DNA from: Lachnospiraceae bacterium
Lineage (GTDB): Bacteria; Bacillota; Clostridia; Lachnospirales; Lachnospiraceae
NCBI GenBank assembly: GCA_003489085.1
Contig: DNJM01000074.1
Span: forward strand, 1,498 to 7,005
Length of the DNA stretch: 5,508 bases
Reading direction: 5' to 3'
The position numbers were made by a program, and so were the translations under genes. The notes beneath the pieces are model-generated. The model saw only the letters and a program-made list of their open reading frames with translations. It was not told the origin of the DNA and made no database searches. Below, piece by piece: positions 1 through 5,161 of this stretch; within the stretch, counting starts at the first letter, position 1; each line of letters opens with the position of its first letter.

Positions 1-115
1 AAATATTCAGTTCATTTAAATTCAAAAAATCCGAATAAAGCGGAATACCGCGCTGATAAGCTGTCCGTGACAGCTCTATCAGCCGCTTTTGTAACATAAG
101 TTCTTCTTTTTGCAT
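1..115 (-). CDS. ylmH: YlmH-type S4-domain RNA-binding protein, 5' part only
   Basis: This is the first 38 codons of a gene that runs off the left edge. The protein begins MQKEELMLQKRLIELSRTAY and continues through a DFLNLNELNI motif. The start matches the N-terminus of YlmH proteins, which usually open with a KEEL..KRL..LA..AY stretch followed by T/S-DFLN. YlmH family members carry a C-terminal S4 RNA-binding domain and have been linked to ribosome-associated quality control. That domain lies outside the window, so it is not seen here. The ATG at 113-115 lies 13 bases after the sepF stop with only a weak AAGCGG-like ribosome binding site, so translation is probably coupled to sepF. In Bacillus subtilis ylmG separates sepF from ylmH; here nothing does. 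Identification rests on the N-terminus and on position next to sepF. Confidence 0.8.
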   Translation of the reverse strand, partial: MQKEELMLQKRLIELSRTAYQRGIPLYSDFLNLNELNI

Positions 116-128
116 ATTATTACCGCTT

Positions 129-680
129 TTAGAATCTGTTCTTGATAGAAGGAACATCAAATGAAGAATTCAGAAGATCCTGCAGATCTCCGGAAATTTC
201 TACATTTGTCGGTGTCACCAGGAATATGTAATTCGAAATCTTCTGCAGATTGCCATCAATAGCAAATGCCGCACCGGAAGTAAAGTCAATAATCCGCTGT
301 GCAATCTCCAGATCCAGACCTTCCAGGTTCAGGATGACCGTTCTTCCTTCCAGCAGGGTTTCTGTAATATCTCTGGCATTCTCTACGGAGTTCGGCTTAA
401 TGACGCATACTTCCATACTTGGAGCGGATGCTCTTCTTACCGGCTGACGCATCGGTGTGACCTTATTTCCCGCACTCCTTACCGGTTTGTTCCTATCAGT
501 CGGCACGTCATCAAAATCATCCTCATCATCCAGATCCTTATCTTTCTTAAACATGCCGCCCTTACGTGGTTTATCGTCATAGTCATCAAGGTCGTCATCG
601 TCATCGAAGAAGTCATCGTTATCATCGTAATCGTCATCACCTATCTTCATCATATCAAGAAACTTATCTAATACTCCCAT
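129..680 (-). CDS. sepF: Cell division protein SepF
   Basis: SepF is a cytoplasmic protein that binds the C-terminal tail of FtsZ, forms rings or arcs and tethers the Z-ring to the membrane. The 183-residue protein shows the expected order. An N-terminal amphipathic helix (residues 1-13, MGVLDKFLDMMKI) would bind membrane, a variable linker follows, and the SepF core domain (formerly DUF552) spans about 89-167. The core opens MEVCVIKP, holds RTVILNLEGLD and IIDFTSGAAFAIDG, and closes with ISNYIFLVTPTNVEI. The linker is extreme: residues 15-36 contain 16 Asp, 47-58 are again Asp-rich, and 63-83 are basic (Arg/Lys). The ATG at 678-680 is preceded by AGGAG (693-697) with a 12-base spacer that contains (TA)5. 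It lies 20 bases after yggS and 13 bases before ylmH, the classical division-cluster arrangement. Identification is secure. Confidence 0.97.
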   Translation of the reverse strand: MGVLDKFLDMMKIGDDDYDDNDDFFDDDDDLDDYDDKPRKGGMFKKDKDLDDEDDFDDVPTDRNKPVRSAGNKVTPMRQPVRRASAPSMEVCVIKPNSVENARDITETLLEGRTVILNLEGLDLEIAQRIIDFTSGAAFAIDGNLQKISNYIFLVTPTNVEISGDLQDLLNSSFDVPSIKNRF

Positions 681-700
681 TATATATATACACTCCTATC

Positions 701-1396
701 TTATGTTATGTCGTAATCTCTCTTACCGAAAATGCCTGTACCTACACGAATCATGGTAGCTCCCTCTTCGATTGCGACTTCATAATCATTTGTCATACCC
801 ATGGAGAGAATACTCACATTAACATTATTAACTTTTTTAGCGGCGATGTCAACAGATAATTTACGTAAATTTGCGAAATGCACCCTGTTCTCCTCTGGAT
901 TTTCTACATTTGGCGCAATAGTCATCAGCCCCTTTATATGAAGATGCGGAAATGCCGCCACTTTGTCGACCAGATCCGGCACCTCTTCCGGCGTCAGTCC
1001 GAATTTGCTCTCTTCGCCTGCCATATTGACTTCCAGCAGGATATCTACGGTCAGGTCTTTTTTCGCTGCTTCTGCTTCAATAGCCTCTGCCAGCCGCAGA
1101 GAATCCACAGAATGGATCAGGCATGCTTTCCCGACTACCTGCTTTACTTTGTTTCGCTGCAGATGTCCGATCATATGCCACCGGATGTCTTTCGGAAGAA
1201 TTGCTTCTTTTTCACACAGCTCCTGTACCTTATTCTCACCAAAGGTACGGATGCCAAGATCATATACCTCCTGAACCATGGAAGCAGGATGTGTTTTACT
1301 GACGGCAATCAGTGTCACCTCTTCCCTCTTCCGGCCGGCCCTGTCACAGGCAGCCTGTACTCTTTTTTCCACTTCCAGCAAGTTTTTTTCAAGCAT
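701..1396 (-). CDS. yggS: YggS/PLPBP family pyridoxal phosphate homeostasis protein
   Basis: This family (YggS in E. coli, YlmE in B. subtilis, PROSC/PLPBP in animals) binds pyridoxal 5'-phosphate on a single-domain TIM barrel and buffers cellular B6 and amino or keto acid pools. No enzymatic reaction is firmly known. The 231-residue protein has the PLP lysine in AVSKTHP (Lys34), then GENKVQE, WHMIGHLQRNK, HSVDS, GEESKFG, GLMTIAP and the phosphate-binding end SMGMTNDYEVAIEEGATMIRVGTGIFG-like segment. An in-frame GTG at 1403-1405 would add three residues, but it sits one base from the AAGGAG ribosome binding site (1407-1412). The ATG at 1394-1396 has a 10-base spacer and is preferred. The ribosome binding site overlaps the stop codon of the upstream HlyD-like gene, so translation is likely coupled. 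yggS directly upstream of sepF is a widespread arrangement in Gram-positive bacteria. Confidence 0.95.
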   Translation of the reverse strand: MLEKNLLEVEKRVQAACDRAGRKREEVTLIAVSKTHPASMVQEVYDLGIRTFGENKVQELCEKEAILPKDIRWHMIGHLQRNKVKQVVGKACLIHSVDSLRLAEAIEAEAAKKDLTVDILLEVNMAGEESKFGLTPEEVPDLVDKVAAFPHLHIKGLMTIAPNVENPEENRVHFANLRKLSVDIAAKKVNNVNVSILSMGMTNDYEVAIEEGATMIRVGTGIFGKRDYDIT

Positions 1397-1406
1397 ATTT
1401 ATCACA

Positions 1407-1412
1407 CTCCTT
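1407..1412 (-). promoter_or_regulatory. Ribosome binding site AAGGAG deciding the yggS start
   Basis: AAGGAG on the minus strand overlaps the TAA stop of the upstream gene (1411-1413). It leaves 10 bases to the ATG at 1396 but only one base to the in-frame GTG at 1405, which favours the ATG. Confidence 0.75.
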
Positions 1413-2817
1413 ATTCAAATACCACTGCATTTTCTTTAACGGAGGATCCGTCCAATGCTATGTGGTCATAGTTGGAAAGCCCATACGTGCTTCCGGAACG
1501 AATAATATAGTATTCATCGCTTTCGCACAGAATATCGATCTGTTTGAAAACGGCATACCCTTTATTAATATTGTAGACACCGGTCAGTGTTCCTGTCTCC
1601 TGGATCGTAACGCTTTGCTGAGAATCCTGTTTCAAAAGAATATCCCCTTCCCGGAACTGCTCCGGATCCAGATAGGCCAGTCCATTTTCCTCATCGACAT
1701 AGTAAACAGCTGAAGTCACAAATTCTGTTGTTTCATTTCCTTTTTTATCCGTTCTGGAGCGAAGTACACCGGTATTCAATGACTGGCCGCTTTCTGTCAC
1801 ATATTCCAAAGGAACCACATAGAAATTCTTTTCTACCACCGAAGTTTTAGGAATTTTGAGGCCGGTCTGATCCTCCAGAACCAGCTCCAGATCCACATAC
1901 CGGTCTGAAACATATCGGATCATAGAGTTGTCAAAGAAAAGAAAGGCCATCCATGTTCCGTCCCTTTCTTCGATCGTAAGTCCGGCGAGAAGGCTTTCAT
2001 TGTCTTTGAGAAATTTTACACGGACACTTTTCTTCTCCGCTTCCATCAGCGTTTTTGCTGTCTCTTCCGTCATCGGAATGACAACTGTCCAGTACTCACT
2101 GGTCACCAGCTTGAAAACAGGGTCTCCCGCTGCCACCTTCTGGTTATTCTGAAATTCCTGTTTCTGATATTCTTTCTTAGTCAGGTCCTTCATAGTAACC
2201 TGCTCTTTAGTCAGCTTCTCATAGCCATCCATGGAGTAAACGACAACACCGTCATCCGGTGACTGAAACAGACTCAGGCCGGTTACCGTTCCGGAATCAA
2301 TAAGCGTATTCAGTCTGGCAAGCTTTCCCTGTCCGGTATTACTTTGCAGTACACTTTCTACCGCTGTTTTTAAGGTATAGGTATCATAAAAACGGTCGCT
2401 GGTATAATTCTCAGTAAATTTTTGTGCCTGCATTAATATTCCCGCAGTCTCGTCTGCAGTCAGTCCTGTCTCCTGCTCATTTCCATCTGCCTCCAGATCA
2501 ATCGTCTCATCCGACAGCGTATAGACATTATTTCCGACAGCTGTTTTACTGCCTTCGTCCACATAATAATTCACATAGCCTGCAGCGGAGGTCGTCACAA
2601 GCTGTTCCTCCCGAAGGATCAGACCGGTATAGGAATTATCTTTTAAAATAGAACCTTTTCGTACTTCATATTCGGTTATCGTTTTTTGGGTCAGATACGT
2701 AAATACGGTAACTACCAGATAGACAAAAATGATGCTGAATATGGCAATTCCGATATTCATACGGCTGCGCTTATGAAAAACACGTATATTGGAGTCTTTT
2801 TTCTTATTTTCACTCAA
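1411..2817 (-). CDS. HlyD-like single-pass membrane protein (periplasmic-adaptor type)
   Basis: The 468-residue protein has a short basic cytoplasmic N-terminus (residues 1-20), one hydrophobic segment at about 21-42 (MNIGIAIFSIIFVYLVVTVF) and a large part predicted outside the cell. Residues 62-101 (GLILREEQL, SAAGYVNYYVDEGSKTAVG) resemble one half of a biotinyl-lipoyl fold, and 185-200 (SPDDGVVVYSMDGYE) resemble the other half. Likely helices lie between (120-175). A LKIPKTSVVEK stretch and a C-terminal region ending GVYNINKGYAVF..I..L fit the β-barrel and tail of HlyD/MFP adaptors. Such proteins normally bridge an inner-membrane transporter to an exit duct; no transporter gene is present here. 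The longest frame starts at 2853, but TTG at 2815-2817 is chosen because GGGAGG (2826-2831) stands 8 bases before it. It overlaps the upstream stop by 8 bases. The fold is inferred and the function is unknown. Confidence 0.75.
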   Translation of the reverse strand: MSENKKKDSNIRVFHKRSRMNIGIAIFSIIFVYLVVTVFTYLTQKTITEYEVRKGSILKDNSYTGLILREEQLVTTSAAGYVNYYVDEGSKTAVGNNVYTLSDETIDLEADGNEQETGLTADETAGILMQAQKFTENYTSDRFYDTYTLKTAVESVLQSNTGQGKLARLNTLIDSGTVTGLSLFQSPDDGVVVYSMDGYEKLTKEQVTMKDLTKKEYQKQEFQNNQKVAAGDPVFKLVTSEYWTVVIPMTEETAKTLMEAEKKSVRVKFLKDNESLLAGLTIEERDGTWMAFLFFDNSMIRYVSDRYVDLELVLEDQTGLKIPKTSVVEKNFYVVPLEYVTESGQSLNTGVLRSRTDKKGNETTEFVTSAVYYVDEENGLAYLDPEQFREGDILLKQDSQQSVTIQETGTLTGVYNINKGYAVFKQIDILCESDEYYIIRSGSTYGLSNYDHIALDGSSVKENAVVFE

Positions 2818-3778
2818 ACTGCTGTCCTCCCAACAGATCCAGGGCAGGACCATTCCGATAGCAGAACCGGCATCCCTGGTATATTCCTTGTTGTTCCATA
2901 TCTTCTAACAGCTCATCCTTAAGCTTCCACCAGCTCGTCTGCCAGTTGCAGAACAGTGCGTCTTTTTCCGGAATTCTGGAAAACAGTCGTTCCACAACAA
3001 TACTGGGATCCAGATAGGAAAGAAAAGCTTCTACACGGGAAAAATATTCTTCCTTTGAGCATATCGTTATTGTACCATTTTCATACTCTTTAGACAACCG
3101 CGTGTTTTTCGCGATGTAAAGAGAATGCAGCTTAACTATATTTGTTTCCAGTATCGATACCAGTTTGGCCGTTTCGATACTATCCTGCAGGGTGTCGCCC
3201 GGCAGATTCAGGATCAAATGGGTACAGATTTCGAAACCATACCGTTTGATCCTTAGCACGCTGTCCAGATATTCTGCCAGCCCATGTCCTCTTGCAATAC
3301 GATAGAGGGTATGATAATTCGCCGTCTGCAGGCCAAGTTCAATAGTAATTTCCACCCCGGTTCGTTCATGAATTTCCTGCAGTACATCCAGATAGCTGTC
3401 CCGGATGCAGTCCGGCCTGGTCGAAACAGAAATTTCTACAATATCCGGCAGAGATGCTGCTTCTTCCAAATACCCTTGAAAGCGTTCCAAAGGCAGAAAG
3501 GTATTCGTATAGTTTTGAAAATAGGCAATAAACTTTCTGGCCTTATACTTTCTTGTGATCTTCTCTTTGGTTTTTAATAATTGTTCGGTTACCCTTTCAC
3601 TGCTTTCCAGTGCTTCGAATCCGGTTCCGCTTTCTGCACAAAAAGCGCAGCCATTCCCGCCAGCAAGCCGGTTTGGACAGGTTACCGGAAGGTTCACCGG
3701 AAGCTTATAGACCTTTTCGCCATATTTTTCTTTTAAGTATCCGGAATATATCCGGTAATATGCCTGCTCTTCTCTCAT
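2810..3778 (-). CDS. TIGR01212-family radical SAM protein (YtqA/YhcC type)
   Basis: The 322-residue protein is a cytoplasmic radical S-adenosylmethionine enzyme of the YhcC/YtqA type. Its reaction is not established for most members; some relatives have been implicated in RNA modification. The family signature is visible: VNLPVTCPNR followed by GCAFC, giving Cys34-X9-Cys44-X2-Cys47 instead of the usual CX3CX2C. Next come FIAYFQNYTNTF, VEISVSTRPDCI, VEITIELGLQTA, FEICTHLILNLPGDT and a terminal NWQTSWWKLKDEL segment. It also ends with an extra CRFC (Cys303, Cys306). The frame is open up to 3997, but the 73 added residues would cross the divergent promoter region and the opposite-strand gene. 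ATG at 3776-3778 is therefore chosen, with AGAGGA (3788-3793) 9 bases upstream. It is the first gene of the five-gene operon ending in ylmH and overlaps the next gene by 8 bases. Confidence 0.9.
   Translation of the reverse strand: MREEQAYYRIYSGYLKEKYGEKVYKLPVNLPVTCPNRLAGGNGCAFCAESGTGFEALESSERVTEQLLKTKEKITRKYKARKFIAYFQNYTNTFLPLERFQGYLEEAASLPDIVEISVSTRPDCIRDSYLDVLQEIHERTGVEITIELGLQTANYHTLYRIARGHGLAEYLDSVLRIKRYGFEICTHLILNLPGDTLQDSIETAKLVSILETNIVKLHSLYIAKNTRLSKEYENGTITICSKEEYFSRVEAFLSYLDPSIVVERLFSRIPEKDALFCNWQTSWWKLKDELLEDMEQQGIYQGCRFCYRNGPALDLLGGQQFE
2826..2831 (-). promoter_or_regulatory. Ribosome binding site GGGAGG supporting a TTG start
   Basis: GGGAGG on the minus strand lies inside the last codons of the radical SAM gene, 8 bases before TTG at 2815-2817. 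No comparable site serves the ATG at 2853. An alternative start would be the internal ATG at the edge of the membrane segment (residue 20 of the chosen protein), but that has no such well-placed site. Confidence 0.65.
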
Positions 3779-3798
3779 GTAAAATTTTCCTCTCCAGC

Positions 3799-3827
3799 TG
3801 TATAACTTCCGTATGGACGGATATACT
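3799..3827 (+). promoter_or_regulatory. Possible promoter for the DUF378 gene
   Basis: The divergent gap 3779-3857 must hold promoters for both directions. On the plus strand TATACT (3822-3827) is a fair -10 box, and TGTATA (3799-3804) sits 17 bases upstream as a poor -35 match (3 of 6). TATAAC at 3801-3806 is an alternative -10. On the minus strand I found no convincing box pair for the radical SAM operon, only a TATACA at a suitable distance from its start. Treat as tentative. Confidence 0.25.
3808..3821. repeat. Short inverted repeat in the divergent promoter region
   Basis: TCCGT-atgg-ACGGA forms a 5-base inverted repeat with a 4-base centre, located between the two divergent genes and just upstream of the candidate -10 box. 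It could be an operator half-site pair or a chance match. Its shortness keeps confidence low. Confidence 0.25.
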
Positions 3828-3842
3828 AACCAATATATATCA

Positions 3843-3850
3843 AAAGGAGG
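3843..3850 (+). promoter_or_regulatory. Strong ribosome binding site of the DUF378 gene
   Basis: AAAGGAGG lies 7 bases before the ATG at 3858, a near-perfect Shine-Dalgarno. It fixes the start there and not at the ATG at 3813, which would add 15 residues and lies within the promoter region. Confidence 0.85.
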
Positions 3851-3857
3851 AAAACAT

Positions 3858-4064
3858 ATGAAATGGTTCGATAACACGGCCCTTACCATAGTGATCATCG
3901 GGGCAGTCAACTGGTTGTTAATCGGTATTTTCCACCTGGACCTGGTTGCATTTCTTTTTGGAAATATGTCCATACTTTCCAGAATTATATATGCCATCGT
4001 CGGACTTTGCGGTCTGTATCTGATCAGCCTGTTCGGACGAATCCGGGGAATGCAGGAAGCCTAG
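3858..4064 (+). CDS. DUF378 family small membrane protein (YuzA-like)
   Basis: The 68-residue protein consists almost wholly of two membrane segments, about residues 7-25 (TALTIVIIGAVNWLLIGIF) and 40-58 (LSRIIYAIVGLCGLYLISL). The sequence follows the DUF378 pattern: IIGAVNWLLIGIF, then DLVAFLFG, then SRIIYAIVGLCGLY. B. subtilis YuzA belongs to this family; function is unknown. It is the only plus-strand gene in the window. It diverges from the radical SAM operon, converges on the carboxypeptidase gene and has its own ribosome binding site and terminator, so it is probably a monocistronic unit. The TAG stop is at 4062-4064. The family call is firm from the motif; nothing in the context suggests a specific role. 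Confidence 0.9.
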   Translation: MKWFDNTALTIVIIGAVNWLLIGIFHLDLVAFLFGNMSILSRIIYAIVGLCGLYLISLFGRIRGMQEA

Positions 4065-4105
4065 TGACAATGTCATGGAGCATGTCACCGGATGGCATCA
4101 TCTGA

Positions 4106-4140
4106 AAAAGAGGGGTCACAGCTTTTCGCACCCCTCTTTT
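4106..4140 (+). terminator. Bidirectional intrinsic terminator after the DUF378 gene
   Basis: AAAAGAGGGGT (4106-4116) pairs with ACCCCTCTTTT (4130-4140) to form an 11-bp stem around a 13-base loop. The 3' arm ends in a T run, as required for plus-strand termination 42 bases after the DUF378 stop. The A run on the 5' side gives a T run on the other strand, so it can also act as a back-up terminator for the carboxypeptidase transcript. Confidence 0.85.
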
Positions 4141-4159
4141 CTATTGCCAAGCATGCGAT

Positions 4160-4182
4160 AAAAAGGTCCAGTGGACCTTTTT
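4160..4182 (-). terminator. Intrinsic terminator after the carboxypeptidase gene
   Basis: AAAAAGGTCC (4160-4169) and GGACCTTTTT (4173-4182) form a 10-bp stem with a 3-base loop. On the minus strand it lies 7 bases after the TAA of the carboxypeptidase gene (4190-4192) and ends in TTTTTAT. Because it is nearly a perfect palindrome it would also work on the plus strand. Confidence 0.85.
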
Positions 4183-4189
4183 GAGTCGT

Positions 4190-5161
4190 TTAAGATGCAG
4201 GAACAGCACTCAGGATTGAAGTCATATCCTGATATAATACCGGTTTGGACGCTGCCCCCATAACAATAGAGATATAGGGATTCCCGGCCTGATTCCGACT
4301 GAGCAGAACCAGACAGGAACCGGCTTCATCCGTTGTTCCGGTTTTTCCGCCGATGACCTCTACCTGTTCCGGTGCTGCGGTACGTCCTGCTGTATAATAG
4401 TTGCTTTGATTCCATCCGGCCTGTCTGACCGTACCTCCTGCATCGGTAATGGACGCCGTGTACTGCGGAGTACCGATAATTTCCAGGAATGTCTCTTCCT
4501 TGATGCAGGCATTCAGAATCAAATATAGATCATAAGCCGTCGTGTAATGATTCGGATCTTCCAGTCCATGCGGATTGGCAAAATGAGAATTCGTTGCACC
4601 CAGGCTCCTTGCTTTCTCATTCATAAGTGCTGTAAAGGAGTCAACGCCTCCGGCAATGTGCTCTGCAATGGCAATAGCTGCATCATTTCCGGAGGGAAGC
4701 ATCAGTCCGTACAGCAGATCTCTCAATGTAAGCTGATCTCCGGCCAAAAGCCAGGCCCTGGAAGAGTCTGCAGGAATATTGACCGCATTTTCGCTTACCC
4801 TTACTATATCGTCCAGATTTCCGCGCTCAATTGCAATGAGTGCAGTCAGTATCTTCGTTGTACTGGCAGGGAAAAGCCTTTCATGCATTCGATATGCATA
4901 AAGCACTTCTTTGTTTTCCACGTCAAAAAGAGCGGCTCCATGCAGAGACGCGTCCTCCTGAATCAGCTCATTTGGTATATCTTCCGCTGCGGCACATAAG
5001 GTATCCGCAAATAATTCGCTGCGGTACAGATCTTCCGTATAAATACTCTGTTCATATTCTGCAATTCTGTTCTGAGGCACTTCCTTCTGACAGCCGCATA
5101 GAAACAGCAGGCATGGCAGAAGGCAGAATATTCGCCTGAATCTCTTATTTATACATCTCAC
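4190..5161 (-). CDS. Lipoprotein D-alanyl-D-alanine carboxypeptidase (peptidase S11)
   Basis: This DacA/DacF-type serine carboxypeptidase removes the terminal D-Ala from peptidoglycan stem peptides outside the cell and limits cross-linking. In the 323-residue protein all three penicillin-binding motifs are present: SxxK at Ser100-Thr-Thr-Lys103 (PASTTKI), SxN at Ser157-Gly-Asn159 (LPSGNDAA) and KTG at Lys273-Thr-Gly275 (GGKTGTTDEAG). The N-terminus has basic residues, a Cys-rich hydrophobic stretch and a lipobox-like LCGC with the candidate lipidated Cys24, so it is probably a lipoprotein. It stops about 48 residues after KTG and lacks the C-terminal PBP5 domain and membrane-anchoring helix seen in DacA and DacF; the lipid anchor would replace them. 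The start is GTG (5159-5161), overlapping the upstream gene by 17 bases, with GAGGAG (5174-5179) 12 bases before it. No better in-frame start precedes the signal peptide. Confidence 0.93.
   Translation of the reverse strand: MRCINKRFRRIFCLLPCLLFLCGCQKEVPQNRIAEYEQSIYTEDLYRSELFADTLCAAAEDIPNELIQEDASLHGAALFDVENKEVLYAYRMHERLFPASTTKILTALIAIERGNLDDIVRVSENAVNIPADSSRAWLLAGDQLTLRDLLYGLMLPSGNDAAIAIAEHIAGGVDSFTALMNEKARSLGATNSHFANPHGLEDPNHYTTAYDLYLILNACIKEETFLEIIGTPQYTASITDAGGTVRQAGWNQSNYYTAGRTAAPEQVEVIGGKTGTTDEAGSCLVLLSRNQAGNPYISIVMGAASKPVLYQDMTSILSAVPAS

Noticed and set aside
575..640. TCATCG/GTCATC tandem-like units as a possible repeat array
   Set aside because: They are degenerate Asp codons inside sepF, not spaced repeats; no CRISPR-like spacer structure.
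566..859. Plus-strand frame rich in His and Arg (RHSHQGRHRHRRSHRYHRNRHH)
   Set aside because: It is the complement of the Asp-rich SepF linker; the His/Arg pattern simply mirrors GAT/GAC codons.
878..1471. Plus-strand open frame of 197 codons
   Set aside because: It is antisense to yggS and the end of the HlyD-like gene, with an unnatural Cys/Phe/His-rich composition and no recognisable motif: a shadow.
2818..2853. ATG at 2853 as start of the HlyD-like gene
   Set aside because: It would overlap the radical SAM gene by 44 bases, add an unlikely MVLPWICWEDSS peptide and has no ribosome binding site, unlike TTG at 2817.
3779..3997. 73-residue N-terminal extension of the radical SAM frame
   Set aside because: It would run through the divergent promoter region and antisense to the DUF378 gene, has no family similarity, and a good ribosome binding site and family-like N-terminus (MREEQAYYRIYS) exist at 3778.
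4064..4088. GTGACA...TGTCAC inverted repeat after the DUF378 stop
   Set aside because: Only a 6-bp stem with a 13-base loop and no T run; two much better terminators follow, so it is likely chance.
4547..4999. Plus-strand open frame of 150 codons
   Set aside because: It is antisense to the carboxypeptidase, whose three catalytic motifs are intact; composition is that of a shadow frame.
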